From: Heliocidaris tuberculata
Lineage: Eukaryota; Echinodermata; Echinoidea; Camarodonta; Echinometridae
DNA length: 64,000 nucleotides
Direction: 5' to 3'
Assembly: GCA_025618425.1 (NCBI GenBank)
Contig: CM046838.1
Location: 10,651,752-10,715,751 of the forward strand
Shown here: one piece after another, positions 24,450 to 38,300 of the stretch
How positions within the stretch are numbered: position 1 is the first letter of the stretch
Layout: each line of letters starts with the position of its first letter
Program-made: the position numbers and the translations under genes
The notes under the pieces: generated by a model
What the model saw: only the letters and a program-made list of their open reading frames with translations
What the model was told of the DNA's origin: nothing
Databases searched by the model: none

Positions 24450-26439
24450 CGTACACGGTTAGACCGACTGTTTGACTTAAAGGGATTCGGTAACTTTGTG
24501 GAGGCTTGATTTTAATAAATTGTTAAATTTTGATATCCGTCTTGTATAGTGATGTTCAGAAGGATAAATAAAAAGCCAGGCATTTTAATTTAATTTATGA
24601 CTGAATACTCCCATTTACGAAATCGTATGGCCATACGCTTTAGTCTAACACTGAGTCTATGGGGGAAAATGAGTATGGCATTTGCGGTCACTTGCATATG
24701 TTTACTTTTGTAAAGCACATGATGATTTTGAAGTGCTTTTTTTTCCCCCTGGGCTTCATTTTTGCACCATATTACATACACTGATAGCATGTAAGACCAG
24801 GCAGCTCAGATTTTATCAAGCCTCTACAAAGTTACCAAATCACTTTAACAGTGCAGTTGAAATGAGGTGGTAAAATATAAGTGATAATATAATGTAGTTA
24901 CTAACATAGCGGGTGATACAGTGATGGTCAGAATAGGTATCATCATTCAAGACAGGATGGGATATGCATCATATATCTTTATACCTTCAGTCATAAGTTA
25001 CTATAAGTTACATAAGTTACATAAGTTACTATACCCCAAATGATAGTCTAGTACATTGATATTTCATTATGTGCATTTATGTGCATAGATCATGTTTCCA
25101 GATAAAAAGACTTGTATCTCAAAAAGGCATTAACTTATGTTTCTTTCAAAGCGCTGATCAAACTTTTTTTTCTTCATCTACCGTGTGTTTCATATAATAA
25201 TCATTAATGAATAGTTTATCTTTCGACAGTTTCAAGTATGAGGTTTTTGAACTTTTCTCCAATCCCGCCTTGCTTTCCTCTACCTCAAAATAGTGCAGTT
25301 AAATGATGCATAATTCAAAGAAAAAAACAAAAAAAAACCAAACAAAACGAGACACAATAGGTGCACGATTAGATTTTCTATGGTTAAATGTACATGTACT
25401 TTTTTGTTATTCTGCGTCTGTTTGGCAAACATTAAGTAGAACAGCAGCGGAAAACTTGTCATTTATGACTACAATAATTTTGTTTAGATGTCTTCTACTC
25501 GTTATTTTCCGAGGACATCTAGCTCCTTATACGTCCATGTATTGGGCAAATCGTGTGCTAAATGTTTACATGTTTAAACATCCCCCATCTCCAAATTACC
25601 ACGTAATGCCTTTGTATTCTCCTCTTTTTTTTGGGGGGGGGGGCCATGCTCATGTCAAGTAAATATTCACAGATTGAAAAAAATCAGAAAAATTACAAAC
25701 AAGAATGTATCAGATTTATGTTTTATTTGGTTTCAAACTCAAAAGAATTGATAGATGTAGGCTTTCATTTTACTTTACATATTCACATAGTACACAAGAT
25801 ACTTCACACTCGCGTTTGAAAGAAAAAAACAGCGCCATTTCTAAAATACATTAACATCTGCATTCATTGCAAGGAAAAGGTTGACTCACAGGAAGTGTTC
25901 TTAGCAGTATACTAAACTATTGTAGGCAGGATATTTAGGTCCACCTTCTCACAACAATGCCAACTACATCATTATATTGTCCAAGGCCTTCCATTTATAT
26001 CCAAACGGGCTGATCGTTTTTTGCATTTGTTTCCATTATCTTGAGTGTTCAATTTCTGCCACATGAATACATGATTACCATTAATGTCCAAATATCAAAG
26101 GGTAGATAATTATATGTATTGGGTGCCATGATTTGATATTGCAATATATTGATATGTATGAATACATGTACATCCCTTATATTTCCATTTCAAGGTGTCG
26201 TTTTCATTGCTTTTATCTAATGTCCAATGATATATAATTCATCATAAACATTGTTTTAATTATCTGCATTAATTTCAGTACCTCCTGATATTATTTCACT
26301 CGTCAGTAATTTTATTAAAATAATTTTCAAATATAAATTTTCAAACACTGGACAATGGTATACCTGAACCTTATAATAATAATAATAATAATGTACCCTT
26401 TTTCAGAAAGGTTCTTTTCAATTACAAAATTGTCTCATA

Positions 26440-26498
26440 AGAGCCAAAAGGGTGTTAACTCTATGTAAAAGTATATGGCTTAACGCCCTTCTGGCTCT
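26440..26498. repeat. 60-bp dispersed hairpin, copy 2
   Basis: AGAGCCAAAAGGGTGTTAA pairs with TTAACGCCCTTCTGGCTCT around an about 20-base AT-rich loop. It is related to 15930-15990. Confidence 0.6.
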
Positions 26499-26597
26499 AA
26501 ACAAAGGAAATAAGTGATTAACTTATCTAATACAACTGATCTGCATGCCCAGTTATTCACTCCGTGCTGTCATGTTATATGCAAGGTTACATCTGGG

Positions 26598-26720
26598 GCC
26601 TGTAACATAAAGAGATACAATCAATCTTACGATCAATTGTTACTCTTCAGTACATGGTTTGCCATAGACTTACGATTGATATCAGTCATAAGATTGATTG
26701 TATCTCTTTATGTTACAGGC
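26598..26720. mobile_element. Short MITE with 32-bp inverted ends
   Basis: The left end (starting GCCTGTAACATAAAGAGATA) and the right end (ending TATCTCTTTATGTTACAGGC) are inverse copies over about 32 bp, extending into ATTGATTG/CAATCAAT. It is 123 bp and non-coding. Confidence 0.8.
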
Positions 26721-28570
26721 TCCTGGTCTGCTGGGAGCTGAAAGGCTGTTTTATTTCATTTAATTTTCCACGGCCATAGATTTAACAGCTTTCTTGTTCT
26801 CAGCATATGATAACATAATCACTTGCTTCTTTTCATGTGGCAAATCCTTGAATACATGTACTCTTACAGTGATTGCGTATCTACTCCCAGATTACAAGGG
26901 ATCCAATACAGTCGTTTCTGATCTCAAATATTAGTTCTCCCCTGGTTTCATTCATAATTGCAAATGTTAAGGGTCATGTCAGAAAATTGCCGCATTTCAA
27001 AATCCAATAGCTGTTTTATTTATGAAGAGGTACATGTATGATCTGATGAAATCAGTTAACGCAGTATGGACTTCACTCCCATTCTAAGAAGCCAGTGATA
27101 CTGTGGAAGGTTGGTACTGGCCACAAACAGGGACAATCAAAACTGAAAACATTCTTCTTTCTTTTAGAAATGAGGTAACATTAATCCTTGGGGTTTAAAA
27201 ATCAGTTTTTCCTAGCCTTTTAATGTATATAAATGGACAATTCACCATTTGTAAAATTATGTTGCCAAATCAAATGTAGGAAGTAGACAAGGTAAATGAA
27301 CTAAGGACATTAACGAACATGATTAGAATATCTGAGGCCAATAATACAGGTACATGTCCTTTCAATTAAATAATCTAATATGACTGAGGTGCAAATATTA
27401 ATACTACAGGTGTATTAATATATCCTTTTCACATGCTTATCGCCATTTCATTCAATATTCTCTCTCTCTCCCCCTCCCTCCCTCCCCCCCCCTCCTCTCC
27501 CCCCCCCCCCCCCCCTCTCTCTCCCTCTACCCCCTTCTCCCTTTCTCTCTGTCGACCCCTATTCTGAATCATTTTACTCACCTAATTCCAGGACCTACAT
27601 ACATACACAGGTAGTAAACATGCAAATTACTTAACAATTTCCACAGTTAAATTGAGTAGGCCATCCCATCTCTTACTGTAAATTACCATTCCAATAATAA
27701 CTATCATCTGTATTTTACATAAATGTCATTTGTTGACCTTCTTGGAAGCTTATTACCTCCCCTTCATTTATTTCATTTCAATCAAATGTAATTACTATCC
27801 TGCTAACACAGATTGAGGAACAAACAGAAACATGTACCATGCAGCAAAAATGAAAGTTTCAGTTCAGCAGTTATACACACAAATGTTTACTTCATGAATG
27901 CCTATTACATATCCTTTCTTTCTAGATGAGTTCAGCGTAATGGTAGAAATAATATTCTTGGCAAATAATGCAGCAGAAGGCAGGAATACCCTAGAATTAA
28001 TAAAATGCAACACATACATGCTGTATATTTTAATGTAGGAATACTGCATATTACATTTAGGTAATATGGTATAAGGGAAGAGAAAATCAATAGCAACTTT
28101 TCACAAGGTGGTTACAAATACCATTATCAATTAATTTGCAATTTTCACTAAGAACCACCTACTAATTAGCCAACACACATGGCATACTACACGATGCTGA
28201 ATGGAACAGTACAGGGGAGACATACAATGGTACTGTAGCGGGAAGTACTGACTACTTATGGCAAATATGAGAGCCAATCAACTTGCAAGCAATCGATCTA
28301 TTACATACTAAAGCTAGCAACATGTGACAGGGAGCTCACTGTGACGTCTTTGTCTTATACTGACACACGAACATGTAGAACTCCATCTTTAGCTGCATGC
28401 ATTCATCTGAATGTAAATATATTGCATAATAATTTCTTATTATTTATAAAATCTGTACCAATATCACAACCTGATAGTGTAGATATATTCATATTCTCGA
28501 GTATGTACATCCGGACTTCTATAAATAGATCAATCTGATGAAGAAAATAAAAAAACATTCTAAAATAATG

Positions 28571-29320
28571 CTATAATATAGTACAGAGCTTTGATGGTTT
28601 GTTATTCTTGTTGCTGTCTTTGCTTTTCTTTCTACTGCTTGGTCTAGAGGTCTTGCCCTTGGTCTGAGGGGGTGGTTGAACGGGCGGTTCCAGACGCTTC
28701 CTCTGCAGTCTGTGCAGCGCAATACGGTATGTGCCCGTTATGCTATTGCGTGAGTCCTGATCTCGCGTGCTCTCCAGCTGGTCGTCCTGGATGCCGAGAG
28801 CCTTGAGCTGATCTAAGACATTGAGTTCCTCATTGCTTGCGGACTCTCTCCTGAAGCATGGTGTGAGGTGATAGGAGGGATGAGGGGGAGGATATTCCTG
28901 ACCTTGTAACCATTGGGAGCCCTTGATCTGATCAATTGTGTACCTATCCCCTGGGGGCTGCTTTAGTACATTTCGAATCACTTGTTGGCAGTTACTAGAC
29001 ACGTACGATGGAATGGTAAATTGCCCATCCAAGATGCACTTTTTGAGTTTTGCCACAGTGTCGGCGCGGAATGGCATCACACCTGTAATCATGAAGTAAA
29101 GCATGATTCCTAATGCCCAGGTATCCACAGGTGCCCCAATGTAGTTCTCATCTTTGAAGAGTTCAGGGGCTGCATACGGTGGTGATCCACAAAACGTATT
29201 TAGAGTGTCACTCATCTTGCAATAAGTACTAAAACCAAAGTCTCCAACTTTCACATATCCATTGGCTGCATAGAAAACATTCTCAGCTTTCAGGTCCCGA
29301 TGAATTATATTTTTCGAATG
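28571..29320 (-). CDS. NIM1K: NIM1K coding exon 3 and stop
   Basis: It begins after AAATTGCAG at CAT TCG (His188-Ser189) and runs 249 codons to TAG at 28571-28573. It covers the catalytic loop, DFG, activation loop and C-lobe, then a basic tail ending LCTIL. The open frame continues upstream into the intron through a CT-rich tract; that part (Ser/Leu/Phe only) is not coding. Confidence 0.95.
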   Translation of the reverse strand, partial: HSKNIIHRDLKAENVFYAANGYVKVGDFGFSTYCKMSDTLNTFCGSPPYAAPELFKDENYIGAPVDTWALGIMLYFMITGVMPFRADTVAKLKKCILDGQFTIPSYVSSNCQQVIRNVLKQPPGDRYTIDQIKGSQWLQGQEYPPPHPSYHLTPCFRRESASNEELNVLDQLKALGIQDDQLESTRDQDSRNSITGTYRIALHRLQRKRLEPPVQPPPQTKGKTSRPSSRKKSKDSNKNNKPSKLCTIL

Positions 29321-32300
29321 CTGCAATTTGAAAGAGAGAAATAAAGAGAGAGAAAGTAAAGAGGGAGAAGAGAGGAGAGAAAGAGATAGATAGAGAGAGA
29401 GAGACAGAGAGAAATAAAGAGAGAAAGTAAAGACAGAGGAGCAGTGAAAGAGAGAAGAGAGAGGAGAGAAAGAGATGTGAGAGACAGGTGAAAGATAGAA
29501 AAAGAGAAAGTAAAGAGGGAGGAGCAGTGAGAGAGAGAATAGAGACGAGAGGAGAGAGAGAGAGAGAGAAAAACAGAAAAAAGAGAGAGACAGACAAACA
29601 GAGGGAGTCAAAGAGGAGAGCAAATGGGAAAGAGAAGAGTCATTAAACAAGCAATCCCCTTTGATCTATGCCTCTTCGCTCCCAATGTCAACATTCATAA
29701 TCAATAGCCTAAAAGGAAGTAACAACACAAAGCATGTCTGCTTAGACATCGTATTAAGACCCCCAAGCACTTTATATAACATCTCATTACACTAATGAAA
29801 TGAAAACCTGAGGCGGAATATGTGCATGTGATGTACCCATTACCAGAAAAAAAAATTGGGCCAGACATTCTAGGCTATTCAAGGACACCCTAATGAACAC
29901 TTCAGAGTAAATTTATTTCATTGCCTCAAATTGTCAACAGTCGAGCGTTCAGCCCAGTTTGAGATGAGCAAGGTGACCTAATTAAGATTAATGTGCAGCC
30001 AATAGTCGTGTTCTATCTGAAGAGAGTTTTGTTCAACATTGTCATTTTTAAGTAAGTCTTTCATTTCATTTTCTTGTAGCCTACTGAAATGCAGTTCAAA
30101 ACAAACATCATTTGCTCCTGAAATTAATTAAAATCATCACTACACTACACTAAACTTATTATATAACATCTTGTCAAGTGTAGTGATGATTTTAATTAAT
30201 TTGCTCCTGAAATTAATTAAAATCATCACTACACTTGACAAGATGTTATATAATAAGTTTAGGACTGAATGATATCTAAACATAAATTATCTTGTTGAGA
30301 TACTAAACAATGCATTATGTTAACTGCCAAGTATAATTTTTCTTTATAATTATAATTTAGGAGAGTGCTAAGATTTGCCCCTTTCCTTTCTTTGCTTTCT
30401 GCCTCTAGTAATGAATAATAATCCTTGATTTTGACGAAATGATTCCCTCAGTCTTTTTCATGTTTCAGTATTAGATTGCATTTTGCATCATAGACCCCAA
30501 AGGTTAACTGGTGCCTTTAAGCCATTATAGGGATGATTCTGTGAAGTGCAACAGCTCTAAAAATGAATTTCGTTGAACCAGAAGAATTAGTGTTCTTTCC
30601 TCTTAATCTCCTTACCATGTGGTAGACAGCTGAGATAACCTGAGCGTAGATGGGCTTGCATTCCGCCTCTGCAATCTTGCCCTCGTTGGAGATCTTGGTG
30701 AAAAGCTCGCCACCGGGGGCGTACTCCATGACGAGATGGAGCTTGGCCAGCGTCTCCACCACCTCATACAGACGGATGATGTTGGGATGGTGGAGCCGCT
30801 CCATGCAGCTGATCTCCCTGGACAGGAGACGCTGGGTCTTCTGGTCTAGTTTGGTCTTATCCAGGATCTTTATTGCTACTTTTTCTGCAAGGCAACAGAC
30901 AAAAAGAAGAATGTGCAACTACACTATGGGAACAACATTTTGAACTGTTACTATTTGACAGGGGTGCCAACATTTGCTCCTGCCACATTTGCCATATCTC
31001 GAAAGGTCAAAGGTTAAGGTCAAAGTCATGATTTTTTGATTTTTTTTTTGTTCAAGACAATGTGAAGATTAGGATTAGGGTTAGGGTTAGGGTTAGGGTT
31101 AGACTTAGGTTTAGGATTAGGATTAGCATGGCAAAGTTAGACTGGAGCAATTGTCGCAGGAGCAAATGTCATACATCCATTTGAAAATGTATGTGTTCAA
31201 GAGGAACCTACATATATCATGACATCACTTCACTTGATAATGGCTTTTCAAAACTATAATGGGATAAAACTACTCTTTGCCATGTACAGTATACATGTGT
31301 GCAAAATTGTGAATACATACATGTACATGTAGAATACCACATTACTTTCAGTCCAATGCATGATCAACTACAAACCCAATTCATACATGTACTGTACATG
31401 TATGTACATGTATGAACTGTGTAATTAGCCAGAAAAGGAGTTCCTCCTAATCACATATTTTTGGCTTGGATTACACAAGTTCCTTGAGATACAGAATACA
31501 TTTCAAAGTCCATGAATTCACATTTTTCACTTCATCTCATTATTCAGGAGTCAGAACAACTATAATGGCAAATCAATGTACACCTATATATATGTCAATT
31601 TGGCTACCCAAGTCTTTAATAGCCTTAATTTTGTTTACAATGTTCTGCAGTACAAATGAGTAGGCCTATGTGTACATAGAATTTGTGCAGACCTTAGACA
31701 TGTACATGTACACATTGTAAACGCATCTCAACTTTGTATCTGAACTGGCTACATAACGTAGGTATAATAAAAACCAATTTGCTGAAAGAATTTCATGCAT
31801 TTATACACTTCTTTCTCATTCCTTTTTCTGCTACAACAAACAATGTGTATTCATACACTAGGGTCTTCTTGAATCATTCAAGTAAACATGCAATCAAGAA
31901 ATCTTACACACTGTACAACTCAGAATCCCAGTTTACAAGGAGATTCCATTCATAGCAAGATGACAATTTACAACTCATAAAATAAACACAATCATGGTGT
32001 GTATTTTCAGTCAAACGCGATATTCATGGCATGCATAGAGGAGGCCTTTATCCAACCAAGCCCACTCAATGGTTGGCATGGCTACTAGAATTGTTGCATA
32101 CGCCGGGAAAGGAGACAGGGGCACGCAATTATTTGCTGAACTGTAAGCAGCTTTCAATTTGATAAAGGCATCCCTGAAAATGTCAGAGGAGGAATGAACG
32201 TCATCAGACAGCCCCTTTCTCCACAAATGTACAAATTATTTGAAATGGGTGAACAACGAGCATGCACCCTGTACTGTGTATGAACACATGTAAACATGTT

Positions 32301-35300
32301 GGCAGGGTTTAATGAATTTTACAAGCCCACTTCTGTGTGCATCATCTCTGTGTTCATTTAGTGGGGAAGGGGGGGGGGGGGGGTACTGGAGACCAGTATC
32401 CTTTGCATCAGCTATAAGGACAGAGATCTGGGTCATAGAGAATTACGTCAATATGTCATAAGCACCTTGCTCTGGGCAGCTATAAGTCGGTCAGTGGACG
32501 CATGAATTTCAATATATCTAAGGACAGCTCATGCGCTTTGTCTATTTTTATGTCTCCCTCACTTGGAAGGATTAATGTATAGTTTTCTCCAATTTGCCAA
32601 TGAAAATTAACTGCCTCTGGTACCACAAGGAGTCAGTGATTGGATGATTCTCTCAGATGTTTTCTACTGGTCTTGAACAATTCTATCAAGAAACTTGCCT
32701 AAAGAGTATGTACTATGATACATGTAGGTACATGAATACCGGTATATACTGCCTGTAATTTTGATAATGAATATCTTGCAATAGGCGAGATATAGAGAGG
32801 GACTGAGGGAACTTGCAATGGTCACACAAAAAAGAAAAGGAAAAAGAATTAGACTGTCAATAGCAGTCAAATTTGACTCAAAAGCAGCCCTTGAAAACAA
32901 TCTTGAAAACAAGATTTTTTCTTTTACTTTCTTGCAATAGTATTAAAAAGGAAGACTGCACTACCAGTACATGAACATGTATTTGTTTCTTTCTCTAGAA
33001 TAAGAAATATCCATATTTGTCAAGTTTAAATTTGGTACGCTTGGTACACTTTGTAGTGAAACCATGACAGATTACATGTAATTGATTGTCATCAGACGCT
33101 AAAAAAAATCTTAATGGCAGACAAATAGATCCGAAAACCAGGGGTGGAGCTACAGGGGGGGCAGAGGGGGCGACCGCCCCCCTATGATTTTTCAAGTAGT
33201 GAAAAAAGAAAAAAAAAGAAGAAAAAAGAAGAAAAAAGAAGAAAAGGAGGAAGAAAAGGGAAGAAAAGGGAAGAAAGAAGAAAGCGGAGTATTAAAAAGA
33301 GAGGTCTTAAACATATAACTCTATATTACCCCTGTTATTTAATGGAGAAAAAATATGACGTCATCTTTAGGTCATCTTGCCCCTCCTATCAAAATACCCT
33401 GGCGCCGCCCCTGCCGAAAACAACCACTTTATATCACAGCACAAGCAGCTTTTGTCCCCCACATACATGTATATGTATGTACAGTATATTATAAATGTAT
33501 TTGAACTTATGGGTTAAAGGAAGCAAGATAATATGGGTAGAGGCAATATGAAAGTCCTTTGAATTTTGTTTTCTTAATTACTATTTGTATCATTGTGCAA
33601 AGTTTATTTTTAATTCTTGTTGAAATTCAATATTTTTTCAAATCTAAACATTTAAACTGGTAACTTTTCACAACTCTTAAGGTAATAGCGATGGCACATA
33701 AATGCGGGAAAGACGCAAATGACAAAATCATTACAAATCATAATTTCATTCCATAGAAGCAGAACAAAAATATTAGGATATATGTAGAAATAGTATTCAA
33801 CTCTATTAACACTTTTAAGGAAAATAATATGAAAACTTTTATTCAGATACATGTACATGTAAGTCTAATTGCAATATTAGATGCACTGTAGACAGAACTA
33901 GCCATTTTGCTCTTTGCATCTTTCCCATGTCTTTACATGCCATTGCGTTTCGCTAAACTACCTAATGACGCTCTTTTCCTGACATTCCAAAACAAATTAA
34001 TGAACAATCCAACTACATGTACTTCCATGACCACACAGAAATATTTCAAACTTTAATGACTTTCTATTTTCAAGTACATGATACATGTACAGTATATACA
34101 TGTACAGTCAGTGCTTGCTCAACACTGCAGTGTTTGCAGTGCTTGCTCACAACATACAGGTACAGTTCTCGTTCAACACATTGGCTTGGTCTGCGAGCAT
34201 GGGTCAAATTCCTCATGAGTGAAAAACAAATCCAAGAATGCAGCCAGTCTAAAACCTTCCTTCATCAACTGATGACACCAATAACACAAATATGCTATAA
34301 CTTACATACATTTACTGTAGGCCAGGGATGCAAACTTGACTCAATCAAATTGCTATCCACAGTACAAGCTACATCTATACAAAGTCCATGCAGGAAATTT
34401 ACTTCATTCAAAATAACTTTGCTATGCACGCTGTTTCCAAAAATTTGCTAATTCTAATCTATCTCTCGCTCCTGTTTCTCCATTTTTTTTCCCACTTTCA
34501 TATTTCACAGAACGGCATGATAATTTGCCTCAGATGCTCATTAATGAAGAACATTTACAAGTTACATACCAAGTGAAAATGAAATAAATCTGTAAGTACT
34601 GCAACCCCTTGGTTAAAATGATTTGATACAATAATACTCACCTTAAAAACTCAAATCATGTAAAATAGTACTAACAAAAAGTTCATATATTAACTTTAAT
34701 TAAGTAAATCTAAATTTCAAAATATTGCCTTTTTCAGTTAAAAAATGAATGTAGCTTGCAGTGTAATGTAGGCCTACAGTTCTACAGGATACAGGAAAAA
34801 AAAAACAATCACAATAAACATTGTTCTGTTACAAGAGTGTATTAGGATTTATCCTAAACTAGATGTATTATTCACTAGGGGAAAAAAAAAACATCAGGCA
34901 TTGATTTTTTAAGTTACAGGAAAAAAAAAATACAATGTACATGTAGTGCTTTTTTGACTATCTTCTCATTTGGACTGTCAATACAATATAGTGTCAAAAG
35001 CATTCAGCACCTGGTTAGATACTTCTCCTAAAAAGAACTTCTTAAATGTAAGACTTTATTTATGCAGCAATTTCACATCTTTTGATTTCTGATAGGAAAG
35101 TGTGAAGTTCTAAGTACTTTTCAGGTCACAATTTTCAGCTACTTAGCAATGTCCAGCGAATATATGAAAACATGCAATTCATGAAGCACTACATGTAATT
35201 CTGAATCATTATTTCACAGTAAAGTTATATGGTTTCAAGTGAGAATAGATATATTTATCCAAGATTAATTTCACATCTTTTGATTCCTGTTAAGAAAGTG

Positions 35301-38300
35301 TCAAGTTCTACATGTATGTAAGTACTTTTAAGATCATGATTTTCATAATTAGTAACAGTGAATACATGAAAACATGCAATTCACGAAGCACTATTCTACA
35401 TCATTGTTTCACAGTAAGTTATGTGTATTCATGTATGGTTTCAACTTTCAAATGAGAATATATATATTGATCCAAGAATAATTTCACACATCATGAAGGC
35501 ACCTAGCTGTATGAATTTACACATGAAACCCATCTAAAACTATTTATTCCCTGTACAGTGTAGCTACTTTGGCACAAAGTGCAATATGTAATAGTCTATG
35601 ATAATGAATTCCCAGTGCAACATTTCCTTTCCACTCTTGCTCCACTGTATACAAAAAGTGTACTTATTAATGACCTTGAGGTATATTGAATGACATCAAA
35701 CGTATTCTTAAGACCGCACCAGAGGATGAGCAACTACATGGAAGCTTACTGCTGAGAGGAAAAGGATGCAATCAGGCAGAGAACATACATACTAAAAGGC
35801 ACAATAAGTTCTGCAAATAATATAAAATATTTAAGATAATCAGACTCTGAGAAAATCTGTCACAAGAACAAAAGCATTGCTTGTCATAAAAATTGTATAT
35901 GTTCCCTACTTTTAACTGCCATTTGTACATGTACATGTATTCAAATGTTTATCTACATGTACATAAATGTAGAACCTTCAATTACCGGTAAAGCATCATA
36001 GTGTACACATATTCTTGCATTGACAGGTCTAATACGCCTTATATACTCAACTGGATAAATATCAGATGCATACTGTACCTACATGTACATGTATAAGGCA
36101 TACATGTACACTTACCATGGCTACAGTATGTTCACATCTAAACCTGAAAGTCGTATGGCTCTTGGGGCTTGTGGAAAAGCAAACATGTACATTGTACAAT
36201 TAGGAGACATTCATTTTTTTTAAGATAAAGAAGGTAAAACACAGGACCAAAGTTTGATGATTTGATATTAATTAATATGTATTAGCAACTGCCCCACCCC
36301 TTTACGTTCAATATACATGTATATATAAAGTACTACATGTACTTCAGTTCCAGTGCACATGGATATTGGGTTGAGTGGCATCGTCTGATGGGCCATTTTA
36401 TGCATGCTGTGTCCATGTTGGTCATGATCAACTATGAGCAAAATAAAATTTAGGATACTGAAGCCTGTCCATAGTCCACTAATAAATTGCACACTTGGGG
36501 ATCGTTTGGCAATAAAACTGGACAAATAACACCCCTGCTGTAGAGGAACCTAGGTAGGTAAGTACTAGCGACCATCCCTAATAAATGTAAGTGATACTGC
36601 ATGCTGGCCACGGGGCAGAATACAAAGCACTCCCCAAATGCATCCAAAGCACTTGCTCCTTGGAAAGTAATGGGAGAAAAGAAGGATGTGTGCTTCAAGT
36701 GCCTCTTGCTGAATACTTACACTCTAGCGCATTGTACAGGTTTCTGTACATGTGATACGTGTATGTACATAATGCAGGTGAATGGAAATCAGTGCATGTG
36801 TTCAGTCTACTGGTAGTGGTAAGCACTGTGTAAATGTGTAGGTACATGTAGGAAAAGGTGCTACCAATTCAACATGCTTATAAGGTGTTGTACATCACAC
36901 ATGAATAAGAGATGCCTAAACATACACTCATATTCTACATGTAACTTCTTTTCCACTTTCCTCTTTCGCAAAATCGTATCTTTCAGGTGAAAGATATATA
37001 ATGCAGAAATCTGCTTTTCTACAAAATGCACAGCGTATCATGTATGTTCGCAATGAAGTACCCACTGCAACAGATGCCAAAAATGTACATTAGGTTACAA
37101 TTCTTAAACTACATGAAAATTAAGTTCAGAAAAAAGTCTACATTTAGTCTACCAAGAATGCAACAAGTGTAATGCTACATGCAGTAAACATTAAATTCAT
37201 GAACTGTTAATGTACATGTACATAAAAAATGTAGCAATTACTGTCTCAGTCCTTCATCTCTTTTCCTCTTCCTGATGTTAAATCCTTTCCATTTCATTTC
37301 CTTCCATTTCATTTCCTTCCAATTCTACATGTATAACCTTTTTTACTTATCTCTAGATAATTTTCTCCATCATGCACACAAACCCGTAAAGTGTAAACTA
37401 ACTGGTGTCAAGTCCACATGTACAAACAAGTACATGTGTCTACAGGTAAAGGAGCTAGAGTAATTGGTCTCCCACAAAGCATGACTAATCTTCATGATAT
37501 TATTAACATTTAAAGGGCAACCCAACCTTGATGCTTTGAATAGAAGCCCATTTAATCATTTTTTCCATTCCTTTTTCCTTTATACACATTTCACTTTTCA
37601 TTATTCATTTCTTCATTATGAACATGAACCTGCAAAGTGTAATGTAATTTGTTTCAAATGCATATATTCAGGTACCTGTGTCTATAGGTACAGGAGTTAA
37701 TTGGTCTCCAGCAGAGCTACATGTAGCTACATGTAGCTACAAAGCATGATTGATCTTCATGACATTAAATACTTTTTAAAGGGCAATCCCACCTTGATAC
37801 ACTGGTGCTTTGAATAGAAGTATAAAATGGATCAGAGAAATCAGTTGGTGAAAAATTGGAGAAAATTGGAAAAAACAGACCCTTTGAATCTTGCAAACAT
37901 TTTGGCAAATTGATACAATGCATGACAGATTTCTCAACTGTTTCTTGACATAAATGTCCATATGTACAAAATTGCCATGTACCATATATTTATTGTATGA
38001 TTTAGCATGCTTGTTATTCAGCGAAGAACATCCGATGACATGCTCTATGCATACTTGTACGTGTAACTTGAGTACAGCCTTGAGGCAAAAGTCACTAAGG
38101 AGACAAGCTCAGACAAATGTAAATTTATGTTTCGGTGTAAAAGTAAAGTTTATAGGAAAGTTGTCCACATTACAGACACATCCATGCGCAATTCATCAAT
38201 TTGTGATTCTCATCATGTTAGATGAAGTAATTTCAAACTTTCATGAAACTAATTTCTCTGATTTTCTACTCTCACCTAACTTGATCAACTTGGATTGCTC

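Larger units (their letters stand above)
12890..28570. other. 15.7-kb gene-free region between the gap gene and the kinase
   Basis: I find no exon here that I can support. The region is filled with the microsatellites, MITEs, SINE-like sequences and TTCCGAA clusters listed separately, separated by AT-rich DNA. Long homopolymers occur at about 13147 (C), 19873 (C, followed by a T run), 22499 (G), 23342 (C) and 24141 (G, about 29 long). Low-complexity frames at 18634-19193 come from GA/GT repeats. Confidence 0.6.

Noticed and set aside
25303..25662. 119-codon plus-strand frame
   Set aside because: It starts in an A tract and ends in a G tract; the middle shows no recognisable motif and no exon boundaries.
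29321..29650. Upstream extension of the NIM1K exon 3 frame (110 Ser/Leu/Phe-rich codons)
   Set aside because: It is translation of a CT-rich tract; the clean CAG acceptor at 29321-29323 and the phase match with exon 2 place the exon start at 29320.
31068..31124. Chromosome end or telomere
   Set aside because: Only a few TTAGGG units, degenerate at both sides, embedded in a TIR element within an intron.
34017..34451. 144-codon plus-strand frame in NIM1K intron 1
   Set aside because: It has Cys/Thr-rich random composition from TACATGTA words, no domain pattern and no supporting splice structure.
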